Source: SZUA-309 sp965230005
GTDB taxonomy: Bacteria > Pseudomonadota > Gammaproteobacteria > Pseudomonadales > Azotimanducaceae
Assembly: GCA_965230005.1 (NCBI GenBank)
Contig: OZ245934.1
Location: forward strand, 5,022,001-5,086,000
Length of the DNA: 64,000 bases
Direction: 5' to 3'
In this document: in pieces, positions 19,220-27,882 of the stretch
How positions within the stretch are numbered: the stretch's first letter is position 1
Layout: each line of letters opens with the position of its first letter
Made by a program: the position numbers and the translations under genes
The notes under the pieces: model-generated
Databases searched by the model: none
Told to the model about the DNA's origin: nothing
Seen by the model: only the letters and a program-made list of their open reading frames with translations

Positions 19220-22200
19220 TGCGCCGACTGACCAGCACACTCTTCGGCTTCCTCCTGCTCGGGCTGCAGGCCTGTGGGGGTGACTCCGGCGGAGCGGATT
19301 CCAGCGCCGGCATTCTCGATGCGCCAACACCAGAGCCGGTCAGCGGGACTCCGCCGGATGAGGCCTCCGCCCCACCTGCCCCTGCCGTGGAGGCGCCACC
19401 ATCGTCGACGGCAGCCGCGGAACCGCTCAAGGTGGTAGCCGAAGCGTCCCTCGAGCCGCTGGACTCTGACCATGACGGGCTTCCGGACGCCGTCGATGCC
19501 TACCCCGATTCGCGGCCGGTGCCGGCGGAACCCGGCGGCACTCCGATCCTCAGAATAACAGGCGTTTACACGGAGCTGGACGCGGGTCGACTGCCGAGTG
19601 TGGCGCTGTCCGGTCGCTTCCTGCACCTTGAAGGGGAGGGCCTTGATGCGCGCGGAGAAGCCCCCTGGCTCGTCTTTGAAACGACTGCAGGCCCAAGGGC
19701 AGAACGCCCGGTACTTGGCGAGGATGGTCGCTGGAAAATTCTGCCGCCGCCCTGGACGGTTTCCGTTCGTGCCATTGTCGGGAATCGGCGTACGGCAGAT
19801 TGGCCTCTCGAGTACCTGGGTGCGTCCGCGCCGTTGCTGCTCGCCGTTGATGAGATCGTCATGGCGGGCGACGTGCTCGAGCTGCGGGGTCGCAATCTGG
19901 ATGCCATCACCCGGGTCACCCTGGGTTCAACGACAGTGCCGGTGCTCGCGGCGGAAGCCGGTTTGCTCCGCCTGCGCCTGCCCGAGCAGACGGACGGCTA
20001 CACACTCCGAGCTTATGAGACCGACAGGCGGTCGAACAGCATCCTGCTGGACGTCCGCCGTAACGTGACCGTTTCCCTTGGGGAGGACCTTGCCTCCCTG
20101 GCCAGGGGCGCGCTCCGCACCCCTCGCGCCGATCAGCAATCTGGCCCATCGGCGATCAGCGCCGTACGCCTTCGTCTGCCAGCCTATGGAACCAACGTCC
20201 TGCGCTTCGACCTGACCACCCTGGTGGGGTCCTTCTACGGCGGCGCCGGGGCGGTGCTCTGGCCGGGAGATACCGCCGTTGCGGTATCGCTGCGCAGCAG
20301 TCTCGAAGCCTTTGCCTACGAGACGCGTCTGCCTCGGGCGCTCACGGACGATGAACGACGGGCCTGGCTGAACTCGGTGCTTGCCAGTGCGGAAGCCGAT
20401 GGCTGGCTGGAGGCTCAGGCGCGCTATCTCGGAACAGGGGAGCCCTACGAACCCACAACGCTGCTCGACGATCTGCTCGCGTCGGTCAGCGTCACTGATC
20501 GCCCCGAAGCAGGGGAAACGGCTTCGGTCAGCAAAACGCTCTCTCTTTCTGAGCCCGCTTTTTCACCGTTCGGAACGGGCTTCGGGGTGACGAACGGTCA
20601 GCTCGACGAGCCGATTGTGTTTACGATCACCACCCTTGGCGGGGTCAAGCCTGACGTGCCCGTGAACGAGTACGCTCAGATCAGACTCACGGAACATACG
20701 ACGCCCTTCGTGCCCTTCCTGTCCGGCTGCGATACCGGTAACCAGCCGTTACCCGGCGGCATCTGGCCCTCGGATCTGTGTTTGAACAATGCAAATCCGC
20801 ACTATGCGAGCATCGCCGTCTATCAACCGGACCGCTTCACGGTGGGTCGCGGCTACACGCCCACCGAACTCGATCAGGTCCGCTCACACACCACGGGCCC
20901 CTTCGATCCGAAACTCGTCATTGGCGGCGGCACCTACCTCACGACAGACAGCGGCCGGCCGCTGTGCCGCATGAAAACCTGCTATGTCGAGATTCTGACG
21001 AGCGGGCTCGCCGATGCAGCGCTTGGCGTCGAAGTCACCGCGCGGGATGCAGCCACCATCACTGTGCTCCGCAAACGCTGGTTGCTGACGGAGGTGGTGG
21101 TACCACTGTTTGTGCAGCTTGCAGGATTACCCTCTGGATTGGATACCGAGTCCAACGATCCTGCGCTGAAGAAGGCGGCTATCTGTCTCGCTGATCAGGT
21201 CTACAAGGACCCGAACTTCGTCAAAGCCATCGGCGATCTGACGGTCGGCATCGAGCAGATTCCCGTGAGCTTCGAAAACGACGTTGATCGGTATCTGCTG
21301 CTTTTTGGTGAGACCTTCGATCGGACACTCGGCAGCTATCTCATCGACAGGTTGTCAGGAACCTCCGGTAACGCCCAGGATCTCTTCAAGTGCGTCGAGG
21401 ATTTCCGTTTGCCTTCTGCGATTGCGGCGGCGGTCACACAGAAGCTGTCGCTGCTCCCACGCCTGGCTCGTGATGCTAACGTGGTTTTTAAGGTCTACGA
21501 CCTCATCAAGAACGTTCAGGAGGTCGGCGGGCTGCTTCTGACGCCGGAGAAAGTGCTCTTTCAAGTGAGCTACCGGGCGGAGATCACCGGAATCAGTCCG
21601 GCCAGCCTCGATCTGGCGGAGCTGTCGACGCCGTCTGCGCCTGCCAATCTCATGATCGATGGCACCTGGATCATCGATGATGGGGTGACCCTGTCCAGTG
21701 GTCCGATCCTGCCTGTTGTGGTCTTCAAAGACACGGCGGGTCGGGAGAAGAAGTTCCGAACGACCGTGACGAACTTCGAGAACACCGGTGACTTCGTCGA
21801 GCGACGCCTCGTTCTGCCGTTCCTGGAGCTGGGCTTTCGGGAAGGGCAGGGTGAGTTTCTCCCGGAGTTCCGAGGTGGTCTGGATGAACTCAGAGACGGC
21901 CCGCTGGAGCTGAGACTGGAGATCGATTATGGCGGTCACCTGGGCTATCCAGGAGATCTGCTGCAGGTGCTTTCACCCGGCAGGGTGACGCTGGCCGGCG
22001 AGCCCAAGTTGCGCAGCTTCGATCCCCAGGGTGGAGCGCCGGGAGTGACAATCAAGGGGCGCGGCAGTCGTCTCGAGCGTTTTTCCGCACCTGTGCTTCG
22101 CTTTCTGCCGCTGGACGCAGACGTCGACGACGTTGACCGCGCGGTCGGTTCGCCGGCGCAGGGGCGGCTCAGCAGCGGCCAGGTCCTGTTCTCCGTGCCC

Positions 22201-22662
22201 GCGGATGTTCCTCCCGGACGCTATCGGCTGCGCCTGTCTGAGGCAGCAGAAGGGGCAGGCGGTGAAGACCTGGCGGTGTTGTCCCGTTCTCAGTTCGAGG
22301 TGGGCGTGGCAGAACTCTTTTCCGTGGCCTTCACTGACTATGGACCAAACGAAGACGACGAGCTGTTCCTCGAACTCCGGGATGACGCCTTCCAGAGCCT
22401 GCCGAATTTCCGGGCCCAGCTGCCCGACCCTGACGGCAATCGGATCAGCAATCTGGTCTGGGGCGCCAGCACGGGGGCCAGGTACCTAGAAGTCGAGTGC
22501 GTGAACCCCGGCAGTGATGGTTCCTGCACCTTCGGTGTGGAAGCACGCAACGTCCGTCTGCTGAAGCTGGAAGGGGGACTCCCGAGCGGTGAGCCATCTA
22601 CCGCCGTGGGTGGGCAGTTGCTCCCGGAGCAGGTAGAGACCTTCGAAATCCAGGCTCCCTGA
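19219..22662 (+). CDS. Large exported lipoprotein with IPT/TIG-like domains, gene 4 of four
   Basis: This is an 1147-aa protein of unknown function. The ATG shares a base with the stop of gene 3. The signal peptide ends in the lipobox LQAC (Cys16), followed by a Gly/Ser/Asp linker and a Pro/Ala-rich stretch, so it is a lipoprotein. A thrombospondin-type-3 motif DSDHDGLPDAVDAYPD lies at about 83-98. An IPT/TIG-like immunoglobulin fold covers about 201-282 (MAGDVLELRGRNLDAI), and a second similar region about 931-1030 (GAPGVTIKGRGSRLE). The middle (about 290-800) contains mixed helices and is not recognisable. The gene ends immediately against the stop of the convergent ureohydrolase gene, with no spacer and no visible terminator. 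Confidence 0.84.
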   Translation: MRRLTSTLFGFLLLGLQACGGDSGGADSSAGILDAPTPEPVSGTPPDEASAPPAPAVEAPPSSTAAAEPLKVVAEASLEPLDSDHDGLPDAVDAYPDSRPVPAEPGGTPILRITGVYTELDAGRLPSVALSGRFLHLEGEGLDARGEAPWLVFETTAGPRAERPVLGEDGRWKILPPPWTVSVRAIVGNRRTADWPLEYLGASAPLLLAVDEIVMAGDVLELRGRNLDAITRVTLGSTTVPVLAAEAGLLRLRLPEQTDGYTLRAYETDRRSNSILLDVRRNVTVSLGEDLASLARGALRTPRADQQSGPSAISAVRLRLPAYGTNVLRFDLTTLVGSFYGGAGAVLWPGDTAVAVSLRSSLEAFAYETRLPRALTDDERRAWLNSVLASAEADGWLEAQARYLGTGEPYEPTTLLDDLLASVSVTDRPEAGETASVSKTLSLSEPAFSPFGTGFGVTNGQLDEPIVFTITTLGGVKPDVPVNEYAQIRLTEHTTPFVPFLSGCDTGNQPLPGGIWPSDLCLNNANPHYASIAVYQPDRFTVGRGYTPTELDQVRSHTTGPFDPKLVIGGGTYLTTDSGRPLCRMKTCYVEILTSGLADAALGVEVTARDAATITVLRKRWLLTEVVVPLFVQLAGLPSGLDTESNDPALKKAAICLADQVYKDPNFVKAIGDLTVGIEQIPVSFENDVDRYLLLFGETFDRTLGSYLIDRLSGTSGNAQDLFKCVEDFRLPSAIAAAVTQKLSLLPRLARDANVVFKVYDLIKNVQEVGGLLLTPEKVLFQVSYRAEITGISPASLDLAELSTPSAPANLMIDGTWIIDDGVTLSSGPILPVVVFKDTAGREKKFRTTVTNFENTGDFVERRLVLPFLELGFREGQGEFLPEFRGGLDELRDGPLELRLEIDYGGHLGYPGDLLQVLSPGRVTLAGEPKLRSFDPQGGAPGVTIKGRGSRLERFSAPVLRFLPLDADVDDVDRAVGSPAQGRLSSGQVLFSVPADVPPGRYRLRLSEAAEGAGGEDLAVLSRSQFEVGVAELFSVAFTDYGPNEDDELFLELRDDAFQSLPNFRAQLPDPDGNRISNLVWGASTGARYLEVECVNPGSDGSCTFGVEARNVRLLKLEGGLPSGEPSTAVGGQLLPEQVETFEIQAP

Positions 22663-24210
22663 TCAGCCGCCGTCTTCCTCTTTCTTTTCCTCCGCGGCTT
22701 CGTTTTCGGCTGCCGTGGCGTCCAGGTACTCCTGCTGATCGCCGTAGTAGTCGTCGATGGCATGCTCCGACGACACGGGGCTCAGGTAGTGTTTTTCGGT
22801 CAGCCCCTCTTCCCGCATGGCCAGGCCCGTGAGGCAGGCTTTGACGATGTGGGCGCTGTTCAAGGTAGTCTGATAGGTGGGATCCAGCGCCGGGTGAAGC
22901 TCGACGAGATCGAAACCGACGACGTTTGCTTCGGAACAGAGCCGGCGGACGATGCTGATCGATTCCCGCATGGTGAGACCGCCGGAAACCGGTGTGCCCG
23001 TGGCCACCATGAAGGCCGGGTCGAGGACGTCGATGTCGAAAGAGATGTGCAGCTTGCGCCCTTCTTCGCTTGCTTCGGCGACGACGCGATCGAGGACCGC
23101 ATCCCAGCCCCGGCGTTCCACCTCAGCCATGTTGTGATAGCGCATGCCGATCTCCCGCATCCATTCGAAGGCTTCCCGATCCGGGCCGGCGGAGCGGAGG
23201 CCCATCTGAATGTAGTCGGCCGGGCGCACGTGGCCCTCGTTCAGCAGTCGGTATACGGGCGCCCCGTGGCTGATCAGGTGCGGTCCGCCCCACCAGGCGT
23301 CGTAGTGGGAATCGAAGTGAATGACCGACACCTTTTCTTTGCCGTAGACGTCGGCCAGCGCTGCAACGTTCGGATACTCGAGGGAGTGGTCGCCGCCGAT
23401 GATCACCGGCACGGCGCCGGTCTCGGCAATCTCCCGGACAATTTCACGGACGTGTTGCATGGAGCGTTCCGTGCTGGCGTTGTCGATGGCGATGTCGCCA
23501 TAGTCGACGATGTTCAGCACTTTCGAGGCGTTCACCTGCACGTACTGGTCCATGCTGCCGATGGGCCGGCCGAGGAGGCGCATCTCGACCGTCGCCGCGG
23601 CGCCCGAGTCCCGCCAGCCGGAACCCATGTTCAGCGGTGCCCCGACAATGGCGACGTCGACTTCGCCGGCTTCCAGATCCTCCGGTGTCAGTGCCAGGGG
23701 CAGGCCGCCGAAGGTTGGCGGACCGCCGAAGCGGCCATAACGGCCGAGGGGCAGGGGACCGGCTTCCCGTTCCGGGTCCATGGAGCGGGGTCGCTCGAGG
23801 CGCCAGGCGTTGAACTTGGGTGAGTCGGTGTTGAGCGGGATGTTATCGGCGTCACGGCCTTCGACGTAGCGCGTCGTATCGAAGGCGTAGAACATGGCCT
23901 GGACCCACTCCTTCACTTCTTCCGGGCTGAGCTCCTCGAGGGTCTCTACGGTCTTCTCGAGCGGGCCCGTGAAAGCCCGGGCGTCACCGCTCTCGAGAAA
24001 CTCGATCTCCTCGGGCGTCAGCAGTTCGAGTTTCGGGGCAACTGCTTCCGGCAGTTCGATCGGCGGCTTTTCCTTGATGCGGGGATCGGCCATCTCGAAG
24101 GGATAGGCGTTCGTGCCGGTGACGTGTTCCGGTTCGTGCTCGGCGGCGAAGGCCGCGGTGCTCGCCAGGAGCGCGGTCCCGGCCAAGGCGCTGAGTGTGC
24201 GGTGAAGCAT
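22663..24210 (-). CDS. Exported ureohydrolase (agmatinase/arginase family), catalytically complete
   Basis: This 515-aa protein is longer than typical agmatinases (about 300-350) because of an N-terminal extension. The ATG at 24210 has AAGGA 6 bases upstream and begins a Sec signal peptide (MLHRTLSALAG, cleavage after AFA). All six metal ligands of the family are present: His275 in GGDHS, Asp300, His302 and Asp304 in FDSHYD, and Asp392 and Asp394 in FDIDVLDP. It should hydrolyse a guanidino compound, releasing urea or ammonia, but outside the cytoplasm. The substrate could be agmatine, guanidine or another guanidino compound; sequence alone does not decide. It lies 46 bases downstream of a metal-stripped paralogue and beside the urea uptake and urease operon, so exported product could be taken up by UrtA. 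Confidence 0.87.
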   Translation of the reverse strand: MLHRTLSALAGTALLASTAAFAAEHEPEHVTGTNAYPFEMADPRIKEKPPIELPEAVAPKLELLTPEEIEFLESGDARAFTGPLEKTVETLEELSPEEVKEWVQAMFYAFDTTRYVEGRDADNIPLNTDSPKFNAWRLERPRSMDPEREAGPLPLGRYGRFGGPPTFGGLPLALTPEDLEAGEVDVAIVGAPLNMGSGWRDSGAAATVEMRLLGRPIGSMDQYVQVNASKVLNIVDYGDIAIDNASTERSMQHVREIVREIAETGAVPVIIGGDHSLEYPNVAALADVYGKEKVSVIHFDSHYDAWWGGPHLISHGAPVYRLLNEGHVRPADYIQMGLRSAGPDREAFEWMREIGMRYHNMAEVERRGWDAVLDRVVAEASEEGRKLHISFDIDVLDPAFMVATGTPVSGGLTMRESISIVRRLCSEANVVGFDLVELHPALDPTYQTTLNSAHIVKACLTGLAMREEGLTEKHYLSPVSSEHAIDDYYGDQQEYLDATAAENEAAEEKKEEDGG

Positions 24211-24256
24211 TGATTGTCCTTGCTGCGGGCGGGGCGTGAGGTGCGTGCGCATGGGT

Positions 24257-25648
24257 TCAGTCCTGACCATGGTCGAGGGCCAGCGGATGCACGTAGTCGG
24301 GGGCCAGGCCCGCCTTGCGTACAGCGATGCCCACCAGGCAGGCGTTCAGCACCGCGTTGGCGTTGACAGCGGAGAGCCGCGAGTAGTCGAGCATGGGCGC
24401 CATGTCGGTGATCTCGAAACCGACGATGTCCTTTGCCGCACAGAGATGGCGGATCGCGCCCGTGACTTCCTGCACCCGCAGCCCGTTCGAGGCGATACGC
24501 CCCGCGGCGACCATCTCTGTGGGTTCGATGACGCTGACGTCGATGGAGACGAACAGCGCGTCCGGGCCGTCCTCTGCTTCGCTGAGCACCCGCGCGAGCA
24601 CGGCGTCGTAGCCGTTCTGCCGGATTGCCGCCATGGTGTGATAGCGCACGCCCTGTTCCCGGAGCCATTCCAGGGTGGCGAGATCGACAGCGGGTCCACG
24701 CAGGCCGACCTGGATCGTCGCTTCTCCCGCAACGATGTCCTCATCCAGCAGTTTGAAGACCGCCTGCGTGTCTGAAATGGTGTGAACGGCGTGACGATCT
24801 GCGTCCGGATGGGCGCTGAAGTGGACGAGACCGAAGGGTTCACCCTCCCGCGCCTGGGCAACGCCTTTTACACCTGGGTAGAGCATGGAGGTGTCGCCGC
24901 CGACGATCATCGGTACGGCACCGGTAGCAGCCGTTTCCGCAACCATGGCGGTCACGTGATCGATGGTGCGTTCCGTGCTCATGTTATCCACGGAAAAGTC
25001 GCCGTAGTCGACGACGGACAGTTCCTGCATGGGATCAACCAGGGTCTGAATGTCCGGGGTGGCAATGGTGTTGAGCGCGCGCATGACCCGGGGACCGTGC
25101 TCGGCGTTGCGTCGACCGCTCGACATGTCGTTCGGCACCCCGATGATGGCGACGTCCACGGCACCTGCCACGAGATCTTCCGGAAAGATGGCCACCATGG
25201 CGCCGGCGAACGTCGGCACCCCGGATTCCGGGAAGAGGTAGCGGTGCACGCTGAAGGGTCCGGGCTCACGCTCGAGCTCTCTGAGCGCCTCCGGCGTCGG
25301 CAGGGTGCCGCGATTGAAGTCGTCCGTTTCCGTGTTCAGCGGCATGGCGCCCATGTCCCGGTCGGGGTCGTAGCCCATCTGCTCGGCCATGGAACGAAGA
25401 TCGGCGACCATGGCGCTCATGGCCTCGCTGCTGCGGGTCCTGAGCTCGTGCTCGAGCTGCCTTGCAGGCAGAAACTGCAGCGGCACGCCGCTTTCGAGAA
25501 AGCGGCGATCGGCCCGGTCGAGATCGTTGAAGGCGCCGCGCAGCTCTGCCGGGGGGCGCCATTCGGCGGCGCTTGCGGCAAGGGGCGCCAGCAATCCGAC
25601 GCAGCACAGGAGAGCGGCCAGGCACTGGCAGCGGTGGTAGGCGTTCAA
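24257..25648 (-). CDS. Exported ureohydrolase paralogue with missing metal ligands (probable pseudoenzyme)
   Basis: This 463-aa protein has a Sec signal (hydrophobic segment CLAALLCCVGLLAPLAASAA). The start is a TTG at 25648 with GGGGA about 8 bases upstream. It aligns with its downstream neighbour throughout (for example VDYGDFSVDNMSTERTIDHV against VDYGDIAIDNASTERSMQHV). The metal site is damaged at three of six positions: GGDHS becomes GGDTS (Thr253), FDSHYD becomes FSAHPD (Ser278; His280 and Asp282 kept), and FDIDVLDP becomes IDVSVIEP (Asp370 kept, Ser372). A binuclear centre is therefore unlikely. Since the frame is intact and the fold well kept, it is probably a structural or regulatory partner of the active paralogue rather than a decaying gene. 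It is the first gene of the pair. Confidence 0.86.
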   Translation of the reverse strand: MNAYHRCQCLAALLCCVGLLAPLAASAAEWRPPAELRGAFNDLDRADRRFLESGVPLQFLPARQLEHELRTRSSEAMSAMVADLRSMAEQMGYDPDRDMGAMPLNTETDDFNRGTLPTPEALRELEREPGPFSVHRYLFPESGVPTFAGAMVAIFPEDLVAGAVDVAIIGVPNDMSSGRRNAEHGPRVMRALNTIATPDIQTLVDPMQELSVVDYGDFSVDNMSTERTIDHVTAMVAETAATGAVPMIVGGDTSMLYPGVKGVAQAREGEPFGLVHFSAHPDADRHAVHTISDTQAVFKLLDEDIVAGEATIQVGLRGPAVDLATLEWLREQGVRYHTMAAIRQNGYDAVLARVLSEAEDGPDALFVSIDVSVIEPTEMVAAGRIASNGLRVQEVTGAIRHLCAAKDIVGFEITDMAPMLDYSRLSAVNANAVLNACLVGIAVRKAGLAPDYVHPLALDHGQD

Positions 25649-25756
25649 GATCAGTATCCCCCGGTTGTCGTTGTCCGGCAGCAGGGCCCCACGCCCGATC
25701 AGGCGGACGGTGCCGTGATGGCTGCGCGTCTTCAGATTTTGTCTACTTCAATGTCA

Positions 25757-25772
25757 TACAAAAAAGGTGCCA
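25757..25772 (-). promoter_or_regulatory. Candidate sigma-54 promoter for the ureohydrolase pair
   Basis: Read on the minus strand the sequence is TGGCACCTTTTTTGTA. It keeps TGGCAC at -24, the correct spacing and TTG at -12, but has GT where the consensus is GC. Transcription would begin near 25745, about 97 bases before the TTG start. It lies in the 293-base gap between ureG and the first ureohydrolase gene. Confidence 0.45.
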
Positions 25773-25833
25773 TGGTGCCAGCCGCCTGAGAGGCCGGTCT
25801 GGAGCGGTCTTCGCACCGAAGCGAGCCATTTCG

Positions 25834-25881
25834 TGCACCGATGCAAAGCATAGCCGCATCGCTTTGCACTATGCTGGAACC
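25834..25881. promoter_or_regulatory. NtrC-like elements and nested inverted repeats
   Basis: Two sequences resemble the NtrC dyad TGCACYA-N3-TGGTGCA: TGCACCGATGCAAAGCA (25834-25850) and TGCACTATGCTGGAACC (25865-25881). The same stretch holds a perfect 8-base inverted repeat, TGCAAAGC at 25842-25849 and GCTTTGCA at 25861-25868, plus a 7-base one, AGCATAG at 25847-25853 and CTATGCT at 25869-25875. They lie 90-135 bases upstream of the expected start from the sigma-54 candidate, an ordinary enhancer distance. The other parts of the 25649-25941 gap hold nothing else I can recognise. Confidence 0.35.
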
Positions 25882-25941
25882 GTACTGCGTCCTTTTCCAG
25901 GGCGCCAGACTGGTCGTGTACCAGACCGGGTCACGGGCTGC

Positions 25942-26565
25942 TCAGGCGGCCGGTCGTTCTTCGAGCAGGCCTTCAGTGATGAGGAACTCACAGATCTGAT
26001 CGAGGCCTTCGCCGGTGCGCAGGTTCGTGAACACGTAGGGCCTGCCTTCGCGCATGCGCGCCGTGTCCGCCTCCATGACCGCAAGGGACGCCCCGACATG
26101 TTCGGCAAGATCGATCTTGTTGATGATGAGCAGATCCGAGCGTGTGATCCCCGGCCCCCCCTTCCGCGGCACCTTTTCTCCCGCGGCCACGTCGATCAGA
26201 TAGAGCGTGAGGTCGACGAGTTCTGGACTGAAGGTTGCCGAAAGATTGTCGCCCCCGCTCTCGACGATGATCATCTGCAGCTCTGGGTGCCGGCGCGAGA
26301 GCTCGTCGATGGCGCTGATGTTGATGGAGGCGTCTTCCCGGATTGCCGTGTGCGGACAGCCGCCCGTCTCCACGCCGATGAGCCGGTCCTCCGGCAGGGC
26401 CTGGGCGCGCAGCAGAATTTCCATGTCTTCCTGCGTGTAGATGTCGTTGGTGACCACGCCGATGTCGAAGCGGCCGCGGAGCTTGCGGCAGAGCTGCTCG
26501 ACGAGCGTGGTCTTGCCGGCGCCGACGGGGCCGCCGATGCCGACTCGCAGGATGTCTCTGTTCAT
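25942..26565 (-). CDS. ureG: Urease accessory GTPase UreG
   Basis: This 207-aa protein is the normal UreG size. The P-loop GPVGAGKT lies at residues 12-19. Other family blocks are VVTNDIYTQEDMEIL, the metal-binding ETGGCPHTAIRED (Cys-Pro-His) and the base-specificity NKID. UreG hydrolyses GTP while delivering nickel to apo-urease in a complex with UreD, UreF and UreH-type partners. It is the last gene of the urt-ure operon, 34 bases after ureF. A 293-base gap with its own promoter signals separates it from the ureohydrolase genes. Confidence 0.97.
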   Translation of the reverse strand: MNRDILRVGIGGPVGAGKTTLVEQLCRKLRGRFDIGVVTNDIYTQEDMEILLRAQALPEDRLIGVETGGCPHTAIREDASINISAIDELSRRHPELQMIIVESGGDNLSATFSPELVDLTLYLIDVAAGEKVPRKGGPGITRSDLLIINKIDLAEHVGASLAVMEADTARMREGRPYVFTNLRTGEGLDQICEFLITEGLLEERPAA

Positions 26566-26599
26566 GGTGTTGTCTCCCTTGGTCTACCTGGGTGCCGGC

Positions 26600-27316
26600 T
26601 CAGGAACGGAACAGCCGGGTGGATTGCGTTTCGTGGGCGCTGCTCATGAGCGCAAGGCCGGGCGCGGTACCGCCGATTGCGTCGTCTTCGAGCGTCATGG
26701 CCAGCGCGACCGCGTCCTTGAGTTGCTCCGACAGCATCAGGAGCAGTCGCTGCCCGTCTGTCTGCCCAAGCGGTACGAGCTTCACGGCCGCCGCGATCTG
26801 GTTGTCGCACCAGACCCAGCCGTAGGCGGTCAGGCAGGCCTCGCAGGGCACCTGGAAGGCAATGCTTGCGCGGGCCATAGCTGAGGCAAAGCTCCCCGGC
26901 TCGTCGGGCGCCGACGGCGTCGGGAGTTCGAGATCGGCGGTGAGTCGGTCGAGGGCCTCACCCATGAGCAGATCCTCCTGCCGCAGTTCTGCTGTCTCCC
27001 GCTGCGCAAGCAGGCGCCGGTTCCAGTGGCCGGCCGCGCGCACGTCGCCGGCTTCGAGGCTTTCATAGAGGCGTGCGAGGATCGGGAGATCGACCCGGCT
27101 GATGGCGCCGTCGAGGAGGCCGCCAACCCACGCGGCAACATCGGCTGCCTGCCTGAGCCGGCCGCTCTGGACGGCGTGCTCGATGCCCTGAGAGTAGCTG
27201 TAGCCACCCACGGGCAAGGCAGGACTGACCAGCATCCAGAGCCTCGGATCGATGGCCGGTGCTGTGGCGGTCGCCTCAGCCACGATGTGGCTCTGGGGTA
27301 GCGTCGAGTGTCTCAC
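26600..27316 (-). CDS. ureF: Urease accessory protein UreF
   Basis: This 238-aa helical protein has the UreF signatures SPALPVGGYSYSQGIEHAV near the N-terminus and the C-terminal ALMSSAHETQSTRLFRS. UreF joins UreD and UreG in the complex that activates the urease nickel site. The start is uncertain. The GTG at 27316 overlaps ureE by 41 bases, while an in-frame GTG at 27283 gives a shorter GTGGCTGA-type overlap and loses only 11 residues. Neither has a strong ribosome site. Confidence 0.94.
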   Translation of the reverse strand: MRHSTLPQSHIVAEATATAPAIDPRLWMLVSPALPVGGYSYSQGIEHAVQSGRLRQAADVAAWVGGLLDGAISRVDLPILARLYESLEAGDVRAAGHWNRRLLAQRETAELRQEDLLMGEALDRLTADLELPTPSAPDEPGSFASAMARASIAFQVPCEACLTAYGWVWCDNQIAAAVKLVPLGQTDGQRLLLMLSEQLKDAVALAMTLEDDAIGGTAPGLALMSSAHETQSTRLFRS

Positions 27317-27875
27317 CGCTGCTCAGTTCGCGGCTCTGCGCCCCGTGCTCATGAGCAGTGCCGTGATCGTGTTTGTGCCCATGAGCGTTGCCGTGCTCAT
27401 GATCGTGGTCGTGATCATGTCCGTGACTGTGACTGTGACTGTGACCGTGGGTATAAGCACCACCCTCCGGTTCGAAAGGCGCAAGCTCGGCGGTTGGTGT
27501 CAGACCGAGGCCCGTGAGCATGGCATCGAGGACGTGATCGGCGCCGTAGCGAACCCAGCCTTCGCCCACCTCCACGGGCACGTGCCGGTTACCGAGGTGA
27601 TAGGCGGCCCGGGCAAGCTGCTGTGGATCCGACGTTCTCACCGTGGAGACCGGTTCCGCTTCAGCCTGCACTTCGATGAGTGTGCCGTCTGCGGCCTGCA
27701 GTCGATCGCCGCCGCGCAGGAGCGTGCCTCGCGGCAGCTTCAGCCCTGCTTCCTGCCCTGAGGTGAGCGTTACCCGCTGTCGGGCTTTCTGGCGGGCATG
27801 AAAAGGCAGCGTCAATCGATCGACGACGGTTCCCTGCGCATCGTCGGCAACCTCCGAAAAGATCAGTCTGCTCAT
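27276..27875 (-). CDS. ureE: Urease nickel metallochaperone UreE with histidine-rich tail
   Basis: This 199-aa protein carries the UreE N-terminal domain (about 1-70) and the C-terminal metal-binding domain (about 72-140, with AYHLGNRHVPVEV). A tail after residue 141 has 16 His in about 37 residues. The tail binds and stores nickel for transfer to UreG. The ATG at 27875 has GAGGA upstream and follows the ureC stop by 7 bases; an earlier in-frame start would run into ureC. The tail length is comparable to well-known His-rich UreE proteins. Confidence 0.95.
   Translation of the reverse strand: MSRLIFSEVADDAQGTVVDRLTLPFHARQKARQRVTLTSGQEAGLKLPRGTLLRGGDRLQAADGTLIEVQAEAEPVSTVRTSDPQQLARAAYHLGNRHVPVEVGEGWVRYGADHVLDAMLTGLGLTPTAELAPFEPEGGAYTHGHSHSHSHGHDHDHDHEHGNAHGHKHDHGTAHEHGAQSRELSSGETLDATPEPHRG
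27345..27451. repeat. Low-complexity His-codon repeat inside ureE
   Basis: On the minus strand this stretch is an imperfect tandem of CAC/CAT codons alternating with GAC, AGT and GGC. It encodes the His-rich tail of UreE at residues about 141-177. It is coding sequence and probably varies in length between strains. Confidence 0.8.
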
Positions 27876-27882
27876 GGCGTCC

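Noticed and set aside
24257..25648. Calling the metal-less ureohydrolase a pseudogene
   Set aside because: The frame is complete with signal peptide and conserved fold segments; loss is confined to ligand positions, which fits a pseudoenzyme rather than a decayed gene.
27345..27451. Short tandem repeat suggestive of a small CRISPR or satellite
   Set aside because: It is the in-frame His codon tract of ureE, with no spacer structure.
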